NCBI RefSeq assembly: GCF_000143535.2 | Contig: NC_037320.1 | Span: forward strand, 372,001 to 436,000 | Length of the DNA: 64,000 nucleotides | From: Botrytis cinerea B05.10 | Lineage: Eukaryota; Ascomycota; Leotiomycetes; Helotiales; Sclerotiniaceae | Direction of reading: 5' to 3' | In this document: positions 11,825-23,435 of the stretch, one piece after another | Position numbering within the stretch: the stretch's first letter is position 1 | Layout: every line of letters begins with the position of its first letter | The notes under the pieces: generated by a model | Seen by the model: the letters and a program-made list of their open reading frames with translations, nothing else | Told to the model about the DNA's origin: nothing | The model's database searches: none | Position numbers and translations under genes: made by a program

Positions 11825-14737
11825 TCAACCCTGCCATTGAACCTTTCCACTTCTTACCAAATTAACCATCCCGGTGGGCAACAAACCCTTATCCACAACA
11901 GCCAATCCACCAAATCTCTCTTTCATTTCTTCCCCATAAAGCTTCACAACCCATTTCCAATATCCCATGTCCATTCCCTCAAATGCCGAGGAAATTCCAC
12001 CTTCGATTGCCTTTGCTAGAATGTTATCATACTCGTCCCAATCCGCGGATTCTTTGCTTGGTTGCTTGAGTAAATTCTCAAAGACCTCAAGTAAAGTTCC
12101 TTGCCCAAAACCACGAGTTCTTTCCCTGTATCGGGTGAACTCTTCAAAAGACATAAATTCTTGCAAATCACGAGGATTGGAATTTTCCGATTGCCACCGA
12201 CGCGCCGCTCGAATATTGTATTGAGAAGCTCTCTTTTCGAAATTATCCTTCGCTACTCTATACGATTCAATCTCTGCCTCAAGTAAATTATCCATCAATG
12301 CTTCTGGGTTTTCATACACCCCATCTCGTAATTGCAGAAGTCCAATGAAGGGATTGTGCAACTCAAGACCGCCAAGACTAGTTGGGAAGTAAAGGTATCC
12401 ATCAGGTACATCTTTGATACCAAATCTCTCTCTCAAAGTATCTTTGAGGTATGAAACCAGGTTTGTATTGGCAAAGATGAGATTTTGAATATGTCGGAAA
12501 CTTGATAGCATGGCGTCAACATGTGCACGCCCAAAAGAATTTGACGGCTTTCCGAAGTTCGAAGTAAAGAAGCGGCCAGCATAAGTGTTCCACGCTTGGA
12601 TCCATGAAAAGACACTTTTCTTATCTCGAAGTTGAGATTGAAGTTCTGAGACGTGTTGGTCGACCATAGGTTGATCTATGGTAAAATGACCGGTGGTAGG
12701 ATCTAGTTTGAGAAAACCCCAGCGAATGTCTCCGGGAGGAAGAGAGGAGTCCATAGGTTGCTTAGATCCACTAGATGTGATGCGTTTAGATCCAGATTTA
12801 CCTTTGTTAAGCTTAACTCCCATGACTTCTGAGAATTGGAGAATTGAGTTCCATCCTTTGACAACAGATTGATGAGCAGGCGACCAAATCCAAAAGTCAT
12901 CATGCATTCTGTAGAGTTGAACTCCGTCTGTGCTTTGATTCACGGCGTAATCGAGACAGAAAAGAATGGTTTCTTCGCAAACAGCAGATAAGGCGTGAGC
13001 TTCGGGAACACCACGCTTCCGAATGCGAGCTTCTGAGGATATATCATCATCGACAAATTTCAGTGGAACTTCAAGAAACTTTTGAAAGAATCTCGACCAT
13101 TTTGCTGACAAACCAAAAAACCCAAGAACACAGAAGATAGTGGAATGGGGTAATGATGGACCAAATGACTCAAATTCGGAGCGAGCACAGCTTATCTCGC
13201 CATGAAGCTTTGTATTAATGATAATCTCAGTCGACAGTAAATGGAGTATGAATTGCTTGATCTCCATAGGTGTTTTGGGCAACTTATCGGAATACCCTTC
13301 ATCAGCGTTCAAAAAAGTATCAAAATCAAAATCTTTAAGTGAATCTGCAGCAAAGCGAAGTTCCTGTGCGTGTCCATTTGTCCTTGCCGTATTTAACTTG
13401 GGCCGAGGAGGTGGAGCTCGCTGTGGTTGCATGTAGTTACGCTGAGACATAGCTGGTCCCTGACTCAGGGACAACTCCTGTGTTATCTGCTGTCGGGAAA
13501 ACTCAGGAATAGCATAATTGGCTTCTTCAACTCCGTCCTGATCTGCTTGCCCATCATCTTCCGAATCGGGAAGCTGAGACATGAAGTATATGGACTTGTA
13601 AAGTTCCTCCCGCTTCTCCATAACACTTCCCCGATGGTTGTATGATGGTCCTAGATAGAAGTCTATTCTCTCCTGATCAGTTGGGGGAATAGGTTTATTC
13701 AGTTTTGACCATGCTCCATCGAAATTGGAGAAATCTCTAAAGGCTTTCTTGAAGAAAACAGACCATTTAACACCAATATATTGAAGGAAAAGTGCCTCTA
13801 GGAGATCTTCGTCGATGAACATATGATATGTACCATTGAGGTGTCGTCTTTGCTCAACAGGAATGTCCCTATTCCATTCCCACATATCTATGGATGCAAG
13901 ACGCATGTTCAAAACATCTGCAACTTCTGTAAGAATGACGGGACTAGCAAGAAAATCCTTCAGCGCCGCACGCTTTTCCTCCGATAGAAGACCGGAAGAT
14001 ATAAGGCCATTGATAGTCCAACGCAAAACAGTAGGATTAAATTGATCTGGTGCAGACAAGGTAATTCCGAATGTCTCAACCTGTTTTCGTAAAGCATTTA
14101 AGGCTTTCCTGGCTTGTCCATTCTCCCCATTTATTCCAAACAGGTTAGTCAAGTATGTCGTAATTGCTTTATGATCGGTTTCGAATGGTTGGAAGACCAG
14201 ATTTTCCCAATTTGTTCGTCCCTCAGTCCTAGCAACACTCTCCTTCTTGACTTTGTGAAACTCTTCATCGATTTCTGAAGTGTCATTGACAACTTCAACG
14301 GCTTTCTGTTGTTGCTCTGCTGAAAGCCATTCTGTAACCAACTCACCATACAAAGTTGCATACTGGTGTTTTGATGATTGCACATTAATATGGCGTACCA
14401 AATATTTTTCCCATTGCTCTAGAGTCTTATCAGAGATGGATGGATCATATTCAGCTTGTGCGATAAACTTCTCGAGATTCTTGACAAGCAGTTCAAGCGG
14501 AGATAACTTTGTGACATTGCCATGACTGCGCTTTTCCGTAATTGGCGTCGTGATTGCAAAGCTTTGCTTCACACCTTCCAATAACAGCTTTAGTCTTTTT
14601 CGTTGATCGAGCTCGTTGCTCAGGTTATGAAAGAGAGCATCCTTTTGGCTTTCGAAATGATGACGCTTTTTGGAAATCTCAGTAAGCTTTGTAGTAGTGA
14701 TGGACTGGAGCGTCTCGGAAAAGACCCCTCCAGACAT
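11825..14737 (-). CDS. rvt: Cellular reverse-transcriptase-related protein (rvt family)
   Basis: An intronless 970-aa protein matching the plan of rvt genes, single-copy domesticated reverse transcriptases described from fungi, animals, protists and bacteria. The N-terminal 160 residues are charged and helical. The palm follows at roughly residues 300-720, with a long spacer rich in Pro, Gln and Asp (about 390-500) before motif A, like the insertion loop of this family. Motif A region reads SEFESFGPSLPH (about 520-531); motif B is RKRGVPEAHALS (about 570-581, compare RGxPQGxxLS); motif C is YRMHDDFWIW with Asp 613-614; then come a motif D-like GVKLNKGKSGSK and a WGFLKLD stretch. No endonuclease, integrase or RNase H is seen, and there are no flanking long repeats, so it is not an ordinary retroelement. 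The intact long frame argues for selection. The motif A aspartate is not evident (see findings). The cellular role is not established. Confidence 0.88.
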   Translation of the reverse strand: MSGGVFSETLQSITTTKLTEISKKRHHFESQKDALFHNLSNELDQRKRLKLLLEGVKQSFAITTPITEKRSHGNVTKLSPLELLVKNLEKFIAQAEYDPSISDKTLEQWEKYLVRHINVQSSKHQYATLYGELVTEWLSAEQQQKAVEVVNDTSEIDEEFHKVKKESVARTEGRTNWENLVFQPFETDHKAITTYLTNLFGINGENGQARKALNALRKQVETFGITLSAPDQFNPTVLRWTINGLISSGLLSEEKRAALKDFLASPVILTEVADVLNMRLASIDMWEWNRDIPVEQRRHLNGTYHMFIDEDLLEALFLQYIGVKWSVFFKKAFRDFSNFDGAWSKLNKPIPPTDQERIDFYLGPSYNHRGSVMEKREELYKSIYFMSQLPDSEDDGQADQDGVEEANYAIPEFSRQQITQELSLSQGPAMSQRNYMQPQRAPPPRPKLNTARTNGHAQELRFAADSLKDFDFDTFLNADEGYSDKLPKTPMEIKQFILHLLSTEIIINTKLHGEISCARSEFESFGPSLPHSTIFCVLGFFGLSAKWSRFFQKFLEVPLKFVDDDISSEARIRKRGVPEAHALSAVCEETILFCLDYAVNQSTDGVQLYRMHDDFWIWSPAHQSVVKGWNSILQFSEVMGVKLNKGKSGSKRITSSGSKQPMDSSLPPGDIRWGFLKLDPTTGHFTIDQPMVDQHVSELQSQLRDKKSVFSWIQAWNTYAGRFFTSNFGKPSNSFGRAHVDAMLSSFRHIQNLIFANTNLVSYLKDTLRERFGIKDVPDGYLYFPTSLGGLELHNPFIGLLQLRDGVYENPEALMDNLLEAEIESYRVAKDNFEKRASQYNIRAARRWQSENSNPRDLQEFMSFEEFTRYRERTRGFGQGTLLEVFENLLKQPSKESADWDEYDNILAKAIEGGISSAFEGMDMGYWKWVVKLYGEEMKERFGGLAVVDKGLLPTGMVNLVRSGKVQWQG

Positions 14738-16199
14738 GATGAAGGTGGGAAGTTATGGAAGACGAGATATTTTATGAAGGGTAGGAGAGTATGGAGGGTC
14801 TGAGGGTGCGGCTTGGGAAATTCAAAGTTGGGGAATTTTCTGTAGGATGAATAAAATTGAAGTGAATGATAAATTCCAATATATTGGGGGATCATGCAGT
14901 AATATTTATAATCGAGAGGAGAAGGCAAAGAGGCAGTGCAGGCAGCAGTGCAAACCACTCACCCCACGTCACGTGCTTAACGTTACAACGAAAACATAAT
15001 ACGTGCACAAAGAGAACTTCAAATCAACCATACCATGAAACAGTGTAGGAAATCTTGACGGCCGTGACAATCCAATGAGAAAGCAAAAATAGAACCAGAA
15101 TCGCATCAAGCAAGGTGCGAATAACATGCATCGAATCCAAAGGACATCTTTGCATGTGCCATTTTTATATACATCTGCAAGGAGTTAGTCCAATTGGGAT
15201 AAGTAGACATCTTATTGGCTACGGAAAGGAAAGTCAGACATAAAAGCATCAAATCAAGCTGCGAAGAATATGTAAGTTAGAAAGGAAAACAAATCTTTGG
15301 GAAGAGGCGAAGACCTCACAGGAATGAAAAATTGTACCAGCGAGTTGATAGAGGGCCACTTGGTGCGAAATTGCCTGGTTAAGAAGATTATTTAACTATT
15401 TCTAATCCTTTATTAGACAATTGAATGAACTTATTAGGATGGTCTGTAGGACAAGGTACAGGAGAAGTTCAAGCAACCATCATTGTCTTCCGGGCTTACA
15501 CGCAAAACCCACCCACGTTGTATGGACCTCAAAAGTCAAAGACTAACAATGCGATATAAGCTGTCCATAATCTAGGAGATAATGCTGGAGGTATCAGAAA
15601 GGAAAGTCGCACAAAATATCGATGCAAACACCAGCATACATGAAGATATCAAGAGTCTTTATACATCGAATATACTTTGAAGAAAGAAGCTGCAGCTAGA
15701 AAAGACCACTACTTAGAAGTCCGACTATTTATATATATAGAAACGATGCTTAAATTGGTAACGGTAGTAAAGTACTCAAAACTACCACAATTCATCACGC
15801 TTGCTGATGGCATTTGTACGAAAAGAAACACAGTGACATGAAAAAGTGGTTTTTTCACAGCAGGAATGCTTTTAAATCTTGGAAAATACACAAGAAGTAG
15901 CTTGGAGGAGAGTGTATGATATTGGGCTCCTTATGAGTTTTCGGGGAGTGGCCGTGGTACTTGAGCTTAGAAAAATCGATTTGAATATTTTATTTTGTTG
16001 TATGTATGTGTGGTCAATCTCCAATGCAGATTCTCCATTAAGGTTGTGCCTTAGTCATCTTAATTCAATCACGAGATACTCGGTATAACTTCGGCAGCGA
16101 ACAATTCATTTCGCTAAAACCAATCAACAATTAGTGTTTGAAGATTCTCGTGACCTGCTCTTTTGTTGCACATCTTATTTTGGGACACCTCTTGGTGTA
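14738..16199. other. Spacer upstream of rvt
   Basis: It holds the rvt promoter. A palindromic CACGTG inside CCACGTCACGTGC lies at 14970-14975, about 235 bp before the rvt start. The rest, 15050-16199, has no frame longer than 70 codons and no recognised element. Confidence 0.6.
14970..14975. promoter_or_regulatory. CACGTG (E-box-like) palindrome upstream of rvt
   Basis: CACGTG is the core site of fungal bHLH factors. It sits about 235 bp upstream of the rvt start codon on the correct side. A six-base site can occur by chance, so this is a weak call. Confidence 0.25.
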
Positions 16200-16627
16200 C
16201 AGACTCACGGGACAACGTGATATAGATAGATAGTAAAGCACAATTTCACACTCAAATTTATCAACTTTAAAATTCAATCAAAATTCAAGATTCAATTTAA
16301 TATCATTCAAGTTGATACATTATATTTTTCGAGTCTTGAAGAATGATATGTATAAGATTTGTTCTATAAAATAAAAAAAATTTAAGCTCAAAAACTTAAT
16401 AATTTATTTTCTTATCAAATATTGAAATAGAAAATTATATAATTAATTATAAAAGTTTGAATTTTCATTTTTCAGTTACTCTTTATATTGTACAGAACTC
16501 CTATATTCATGAATCTTTTATTCTAGTTTAAAAGAAATTGATTAGATTTTCGAATTTTAATTGAATTATCAAAGTCATTGTTTTTGGTGGACAATTGTGC
16601 TTTCTTCTTGAGTGTCCCGTGAGTCTG
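16200..16627. mobile_element. Non-autonomous inverted-repeat (MITE-like) element, 428 bp
   Basis: The ends are a perfect 15-bp inverted repeat, CAGACTCACGGGACA at 16200-16214 and its reverse complement at 16613-16627. A second shared block, AAAGCACAATT, lies inside both ends (about 16236-16246 and, in reverse, about 16591-16601), so the inverted similarity extends over roughly 40 bp. The interior is extremely AT-rich and carries no frame. The left flank ends in TA while the right flank begins CA, so a TA target duplication is not clean. No transposase is present. Superfamily is not assigned. Confidence 0.75.
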
Positions 16628-16819
16628 CAACCACTGGTGGGATTGAGGTAAAACTGCCTATTCACAATTGCAAGGCAAGAAGCAAAAGAAGCAACAGAAG
16701 CTCAAAGCAGGACTCTTTCGATAGACACGAAACTTTTTAAATGGTAACATTGGATCAAGCCATCTTCCCTGTTGTGGCAGAATCCGCGATTGACGAAGTG
16801 GCCGCTTTGTCAGCCCCAG

Positions 16820-17480
16820 AAAATATTCAATATTTTTATAATATATTGAAAAAAGCGTTTTTAAAGTATTGATTAGGGGGCTTTTTCTTTTGTAAATGAT
16901 TAGAAATTTTTATTTTAAAGGAATTTAATGAAATTCTTGAATTCTAATTTGAATTTTAGTTTAAGATGATTAATATTTTATTTATATTAAATTTGATTAA
17001 TAATTGAAGTAAATATGAATATATAGATTAGAGTTAGATAGACAATATATATAAATAGTATATTCTATATAGTATGGTATAGTGGTAAAACTTTTGATTG
17101 AAGAATAAATTGAAAGTGAAGTGAGTGATTTATTTTTTATTTTTTTTCTTTTTAAGTTTTCGGTTAATGTTTTTTATTTATATTATAGTTTTTATGTTTG
17201 CTTCCCTTTTCTTTTTAGTTTTTATGTTTATTTCCTTTTTATCTATTTTTTTTAGAATTCTAATATTTATCGATTCTGAAATCTTTAAGGCTTTTCAGGG
17301 CTTTTATTTTCTTTTTTTTTATTAAAAGTCAATACTAAATGAGTTTCATTTTATACCGATTTTATTTGTTATCAATGAATTGACTATATCGTTATTGATG
17401 AATTGAATATATTATAAATGTAATGTATATATAAAAATTTGTATGGGGATTTATATTGAATTTCTTTTCGTCGAAATTAT
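16820..17480. other. Very AT-rich block, possibly a RIP-degraded relic
   Basis: About 660 bp of almost pure A/T with long T runs and no coding signal, starting sharply after a GC-containing stretch (CCGCTTTGTCAGCCCC) and ending near 17480. Such islands in ascomycetes often come from repeat-induced point mutation of old transposons. No inverted or direct terminal repeat was found, so the origin is a guess. Confidence 0.45.
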
Positions 17481-17681
17481 TAACTTTGCTATTATAGGGC
17501 TTTGATTACTCAATCTAGTACCCAGAATGCAACAAGACATCCCAAAACTACAATTGAGTTGAAGCAGTATATATTGTATGGTTATTATTGCTGTAGTACT
17601 CAAGTCCCCCGAGCCTCTCTCAATTTGCACCTCTGAAAACTGAACCGCAAGCTAAGTCAAGCAATCATACATCGGATAACC

Positions 17682-18158
17682 TTAACTCATCATTTCGGCG
17701 ATCCCATTGATGAAGCCTATTACAAATAAAGTACCGAAAAAGGTGCATACCCAAGTCAAAAAAGTCCAAAACCTTCCTGTTATTTTTTCACCTGGTGTAA
17801 GACCCCTCGAATATAAGTAGAACAACATTCCTATCTCATCCCCAAACATGCCTTTAAAGGTATCTAAATCAAACTGAAAGAAATCTGATGCCCGGCCATA
17901 CACCCAGTAAGACGCGATCTCTTTCGCTCTTTCATCACTACACTGATGATTTTGAATAAGGATGCTGGCCAGGTACCAGCGGATCTGTGAAGGTGACATA
18001 TTCTCGGACCTTCCACGACTAGTCAGTCCATTTTGCTTGCGAAATTTTGTATTTGGAAATGCATACAACAGAAGTGAAACGTTCTAGATAATGGGAACTA
18101 ACTTTTTGAAATAGCCATCCGGCTTTGGTTGGCCCGGATACTGAAGTAACCCCGGCAT
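17682..18158 (-). CDS. Small protein of unknown function with one C-terminal membrane segment
   Basis: Not recognised. Best model has two exons, 18158-18103 and 18018-17682, with a GTTAGT donor and an ACTAG acceptor; 130 aa. Other acceptors in this intron break the frame. The N-terminus reads MPGLLQYPGQPKPDGYF, followed by RGRSENMSPSQIRWYLASIL and a charged helical region. Residues about 103-127 (FWTFLTWVCTFFGTLFVIGF) form a hydrophobic helix close to the C-terminus, so the protein may be tail-anchored. There is no signal peptide. The long continuous frame and the good composition support a real gene. The first exon is less sure than the second. Confidence 0.6.
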
Positions 18159-19987
18159 GTTGAGGTCTGAGAATTGGTGGACTGTCTTTTACTCTGGATA
18201 TTTCGGTCGAAGTGTTCCCTTGAATTTGATTCCGGTGGTTTTCTGACTAAATTCAATGATAAATGCTGAAATACTCATATATAAACAAGTTGAGAGGAGT
18301 GTCGAGATCGAAGACTTCTATTTCTTTCTCCAATCTTCAAAGAATTCGAGGTTGAAACATTCGCTAAAGTCGCCCGAAACGAACTTGCACCTTTGTCTTT
18401 ACTTTTTTTCAATCATATATCTGAGCAGAATAAAGGTCTACACTAATTAGATAACTTTTTCAACAAGCAATTATGTCCTTCGAGGTCCGCTTGTCGAATC
18501 AGGCCGTGAAATCTTATGAGCAGTACAATTACTCTAAAGACCATCAAAGCCACAAGTTGGAGAATATGAGCATCTAGATATTTATGATTCTCTTTGCTTG
18601 AACATGCATTGAGTATTTGTCAAATCCTCACTGCATAGGAGCATCCAAAGTGACTGTCATCGAGTGAAAATACCACACCATTTGAGTGCCGAATGTTATC
18701 CGAATTGACTTCATTTTGCCTAATTTGAACTAACTCCATTATTCGGGATTCATTGTCCCCTATTAACCTCGGCGGATATATCTACCAAGACTAGTTCTCT
18801 TCCACTCCAAACCAATGAATTTGGATTCTATGAGTTTGTTGCACACCTAAAAATCCAATTTACAGGATTTATCCCGACAAGCGCCCATTAGCCGGAACAG
18901 ATTACTGCTTTCATAGCTTTAGTACCTAGGACCTCGAAAGATAGAATGTGAATACTTGTTCGCATCACAGTTCTTATTGAATATTAAATAATATATGCTA
19001 TCCAACGTCTACTTACGCTCGTTCTCAATCTTAGACCTTGAAATTACAGAAATACATACACTTTACGTATCTATCCGAGAAACTCATGAAAGTTCTCTAG
19101 TAGCACCTCTTCTTTCCAAGCTCACATGTTGTAAATGTTTCTATAGCGATAAAAAGCATTCAACTTCCTATAATATACCGTTGCTCTTGTAGACCCCCAG
19201 AAAAAAAGGTTTGGGATTCTTCCGAACCCCCTAAGCTTAGTAGTAACCAGACCCCGCATCCAATTCGCTAAAGATAGTACAGTACATATCGAATTACCCA
19301 TTCACATCCAGCGCTTTTCTGTACTTCATTAAATTTCCGCTCTAGGATTATGCGGAGAAGTAGTGGGGCCCTAGATATTCTGGGGTGTATGCATGTATGT
19401 ACCCAGCAATCCCGCTTTGATTTCTGCGGTTCTGTGTTTCATTGTCCGGTTTTGTCTTGTGATTGTTAGATTGATTTTGTACAATGTTGAGTTTGTTTTT
19501 TGAACTGATATTGATTGTTTTTTATACGAGGTTTATGAATTGCGATTATTCATTTTCTAGAATTTTGGTCATCTTCCTCTAATAGTTAACCACCTTCTGA
19601 AGGCATGGGCGAGTGCTTATAGGTTATCTCTACTAAGATTGTCTCCTAGTTCTAGATAAATTTTAAGCCGTTTTGTTGTCTGCTTACAATGCAGACGGGG
19701 AATAAACTTCGGATTTTTCGATCATATAAATGGTTCAGGAACATGTAGAGCCCCTAATCTACACCATTCATCACCTTAATCATTCCAGGAGTAATCTGAT
19801 GAGACGCACTCTACAGCAATAAATTAAAAAAAATCATTTCAATAGGCATAACCAAAAATTATCATTAACCCTTTTCGATCTAGAGAATAAAAGTACCTCT
19901 AATTTGAATACATAATTTCACCATATCCTTCATTTCATAGCCCTCATAAAATATTACATATGCCATAGTGAGCATCAATCTATAGAT
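18159..19987. other. Gene-free spacer
   Basis: Only frames under 70 codons without conserved look. It contains the upstream region of the small membrane protein and the downstream region of the cysteine-repeat gene. I see nothing else in it. Confidence 0.6.
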
Positions 19988-22900
19988 TTAGGTCTCGCAT
20001 GCATCATCATCAGCACCTTCATCGCTAGTGTTCCCTTCAACCGCTCTGTCTACCGCACTTGATTTCCCAGTCTCGATCGTGATGGCAGACTCGGAAGTAG
20101 TGCTCACAAAAACAACGCTGTTTGATGTGGAGGTGGCATTGCTCAATGCATAGCTGGCGGAAAGAGTAACCGTTGGCAGAGAATTTCCTGAACTGATACC
20201 GGTAGAGATCGTCGCAGTGGATGTTGATGGAATACTTGAGATAGTCTCAGATGCCTCATTGCCAGATGTGCCATTTGAATAAACAGCCGATTCGATAGCA
20301 GAAGGAAGAGCCGATCCAGAAGTAACTACACTACTTGTCGTCGTAACAGCTGTTTTTGAAAAGGAAGTAGTTTGGGTGTAATATCCAGTACCATTTGTCG
20401 CACTCGTTGGAACCCCACTAACAAACGCACTAGCAGTCGCAGTACTCGCTTTACTGACAATTGTTGAGTATGCGCCGGTCAAATTGAAGAAAGCGGATTT
20501 GGTAGGCAAGACATAAGTTGCTGTAGCATTAATCGCGACGGTTGCATTCGTGGTAATATTGCTACTCGTAGCAGGATCCAAGCAGCCGTTGTACAAACTA
20601 TCACACATACTCACGAGAGATTCGTCTCCGGAACTGCGGCACGTATCGAGAATGACTGCGCAGTCGTTTTTACAGGTTGCATAGTCGGAGTTGCAGACGT
20701 TTGGAGCTTCGAGGCCAGCTAGTGAGCAGGCGTAGTATTTGGAAGAGCAATCTTGGCCGGCAGAAGTGGTTTCGTTGGAGGAGAAAGATACGAGACAAGA
20801 ATCGTAGAGTCGAAGAGCTTGGGATGCAGTAATGGTTGAGTTGTCAGCGGAAGTACCGGTGATATCGTAAACGGAGCTGCACTTGTTTTTGCAACTGGCC
20901 ATTTCCTATGATTATGTTAGTGACATTCCGTAACGTAGATTTCTCGCGAGACTTATGCTTACCGAAGAACAAGTATTGTCAGCCCCTCCATCATTTCTAC
21001 ATTCAGTAAAAGAAGCTACACAATCCTCTCCAATAGCAGCAGTAGCAGCAGTGAAAGAAACAAGGCAAGACTGATATTGTTTTTGACAACCTGCGGTAAG
21101 GGCGGAATCTCCAGAACTTTGACAGATATCGAGAGCCACGGAGCACGTGTTTTTGCAGCTGGCTGCATCGGCAGCGCAGGTGTTTGAAGCATCGTCGCAA
21201 AGAAGAAGACTTGAAGCACAATCGGGGGTCGTAGTGGCGGAATTGAAGTTGACAAGGCATGAGTTATATTGCATAAGACATGGCGCTTCGAGGGATTCGT
21301 CGCCGGAACTCAGACAGGTTGAGTAGCTTGTGGAGCACGCACTAAGGACCAGAGAGTCAGTAACCAGTGGTTTAAAATAAGATATTAAATAGTGGTTTAG
21401 ACTTACGATTTGCATTGAGCTGCCTCAGCATTGCGAGCATTGTCCTCTCCGGTAGATGACATATACTTGGAAACACAATCCTGGCCAGTAGTGGTAGTGT
21501 TGGTTGTCCAGGTAAAAGTCACAAGACAGGTATTGTATTGTTCCATGCAAGGAGCGTAAAGAGCTGGGTCACCTGAACTGAGACAAGTGGAATATGATGT
21601 GGAACAATCGGTCTGCGTTGGGATTTTAGGGTCAGTAATAGCTTCGGTTTAGATTGAAGAATAGAAAGAATTTTCAAAGAGCAAAGGTTAAGGAGCTTTA
21701 CTGACCTTGCAATCGGCGTTATTGCTTTGACATAAACTGTCTTCATTCCCGTCATTTTCACATTCGGTGAACCTAGAAACACAGTCGGTGTTACTCAACA
21801 AGGTGGTAGTGTTGAACTGGACGAGAGCTGAATCGTATTGTTCCAAGCATGCTGATTCATCAGCTTGACCGCTAGAAAGACATGTAGAATAGTTGATGCT
21901 GGCGTCGTTCTTGCAAGTTGCTGATTCAGAAGCACATGTATTCGATTCGCCGCCTTCATTTCGGCATGCTGTAAAATTGGGGTTAGCAATTGTCTATGTA
22001 AAAGAATTGTCTTGCTAGGGCAGGTGGCAAAAGTGTGCATTTGAAAGTAGAGTGAATATTTACGATATATTATCGATGCAATTCTCGAACCGGGTAATAG
22101 GTGAGTGCCATGGAAGTGATAAACGGTTAAGCTTACATGTGAAACTGCTAACACAATCTAGAGCAGTTGAAGCAGTGAAGGAGTCTAAGCAGTTGTTATA
22201 CTGATTCATGCACAACGAGTCATCGGCGCTTCCACTGCTAAGGCAGATCCCATAAATCGCACTGCACTTGTCCTATACAACCGTGAAGTCAGTCATTGCC
22301 CATTAAAAATGAACAAGCAAGGGTGCGGTGGGTGTGGATGGAAAGGGTCATAGAACTGCTAAACTCCGACAGGTGCTCGAGACGAGAATGGAAGGGGCTT
22401 GGCTAATAGGACAGAAGGGATGAGGGGCGTGAGTCGGACAACTGATCTCTGCGATAACCAAGACCCTCAACGTCTTCACGTGATGTGACTCTTCAAATAG
22501 ATTTTTGTACAGCAAAATGAGAGGACGGGAAGAAGATCAAGAATAAGAGTTCCGCAATGTGCGAGGATGCACAAGACTGAGGGAGAAAGGGAGTCCGCGG
22601 TGGATATCGCTCACGTGAAAAGAAAATGGTACTCACTTTACACTGTGCTGTGTAAGAATTACATGTGTTATCGGCGGTGCCATTGGCTCTGCAGGCCGAG
22701 AATTGAGATACACTATAAGATGAGAAAATTAGTATTTTCTCATTAGAAAAGAGATTTCGAGGAGCCAAGGGGCATGAGTTGCGCTGTAAGGTAGAACATG
22801 ATCGGAAAGTTTGAAAAGGAAATTGAAGAAGCGAGGAGAATTGTATGACGTTCGATCTGATGACACTTACCAATCGAGATTCGATGAAGATTCTCTAGTA

Positions 22901-23435
22901 GAGAACACACTGAAAGAATCGAGACAGTTGTTGTATTGCGTGCTGGCTGCCGATGAGTCTGGAGATCCACTAGTGAGGGCCGTGGCATAAATTGTGCTGC
23001 ATTTGTCCTTGCCTACTTTTGTTAGTCGCTTGTTCTAGCCGCAATCTTATCACATGAAGGCATCCTACATTGAGCTGCATAGCTATTGCAAGTATTATCT
23101 GCCTCTCCCGAGTCGTGACAAGCCGAGAAAAGAGATGCACAATCCTTTCCGGCCGAATCTTCTGGTGTGGTGAATATGGTGAAGTCGTCCAAGCAAAGAT
23201 TATAGGTTTTCATGCATGATGATGTATCTGACGACGACGAAAGGCACGATCCATAGTTATCGGCGCATACATTTTTGCACTTTGCGTTGTCGGATTGGCA
23301 TGTATTGTCGGCTCCGCCGTTATTCAAACACAGTTGGTAGGAGGAGACGCAAGATGTAGCAACGGAATTCGAGCTTTGAGCGGCAACCAGAGTCAAAAGA
23401 CCCAGGTTGATAATGGAAGAAACAGAAGTTCTCAT
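19988..23435 (-). CDS. Secreted protein with nine cysteine-rich tandem repeats and a Ser/Thr-rich tail
   Basis: Not a family I can name. Eight exons: 23435-23069, 23012-22871, 22712-22637, 22272-22137, 21968-21706, 21612-21407, 21341-20963, 20905-19988; 828 aa. Residues 1 to about 19 form a signal peptide ending LVAAQS. Nine repeats of 63-73 residues follow, to about residue 638. The unit runs C-x(2)-S/F-x(2)-C, then G-x-A-D-N-T-C, then A-x-C-K-x-x-C, then Y-x-x-C-L-S-S-G, then C-x(2)-Q-Y-x(2)-C-L. Some repeats lose a Cys pair (repeats 2, 4 and 6). Introns tend to fall at two points of the unit, just before or after the DC-V-S start and at the C-K position, so repeats probably spread by exon duplication. 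The last 190 residues are Ser/Thr/Ala-rich and likely O-glycosylated, ending DDDACET without a GPI-type hydrophobic end. It is probably an extracellular or wall-associated disulfide-rich protein. Confidence 0.88.

Noticed and set aside
11825..14737. Interpretation of the rvt gene as an active retrotransposon
   Set aside because: No endonuclease, integrase, RNase H, gag-like frame, long terminal repeats or poly-A end; the motif order fits cellular rvt.
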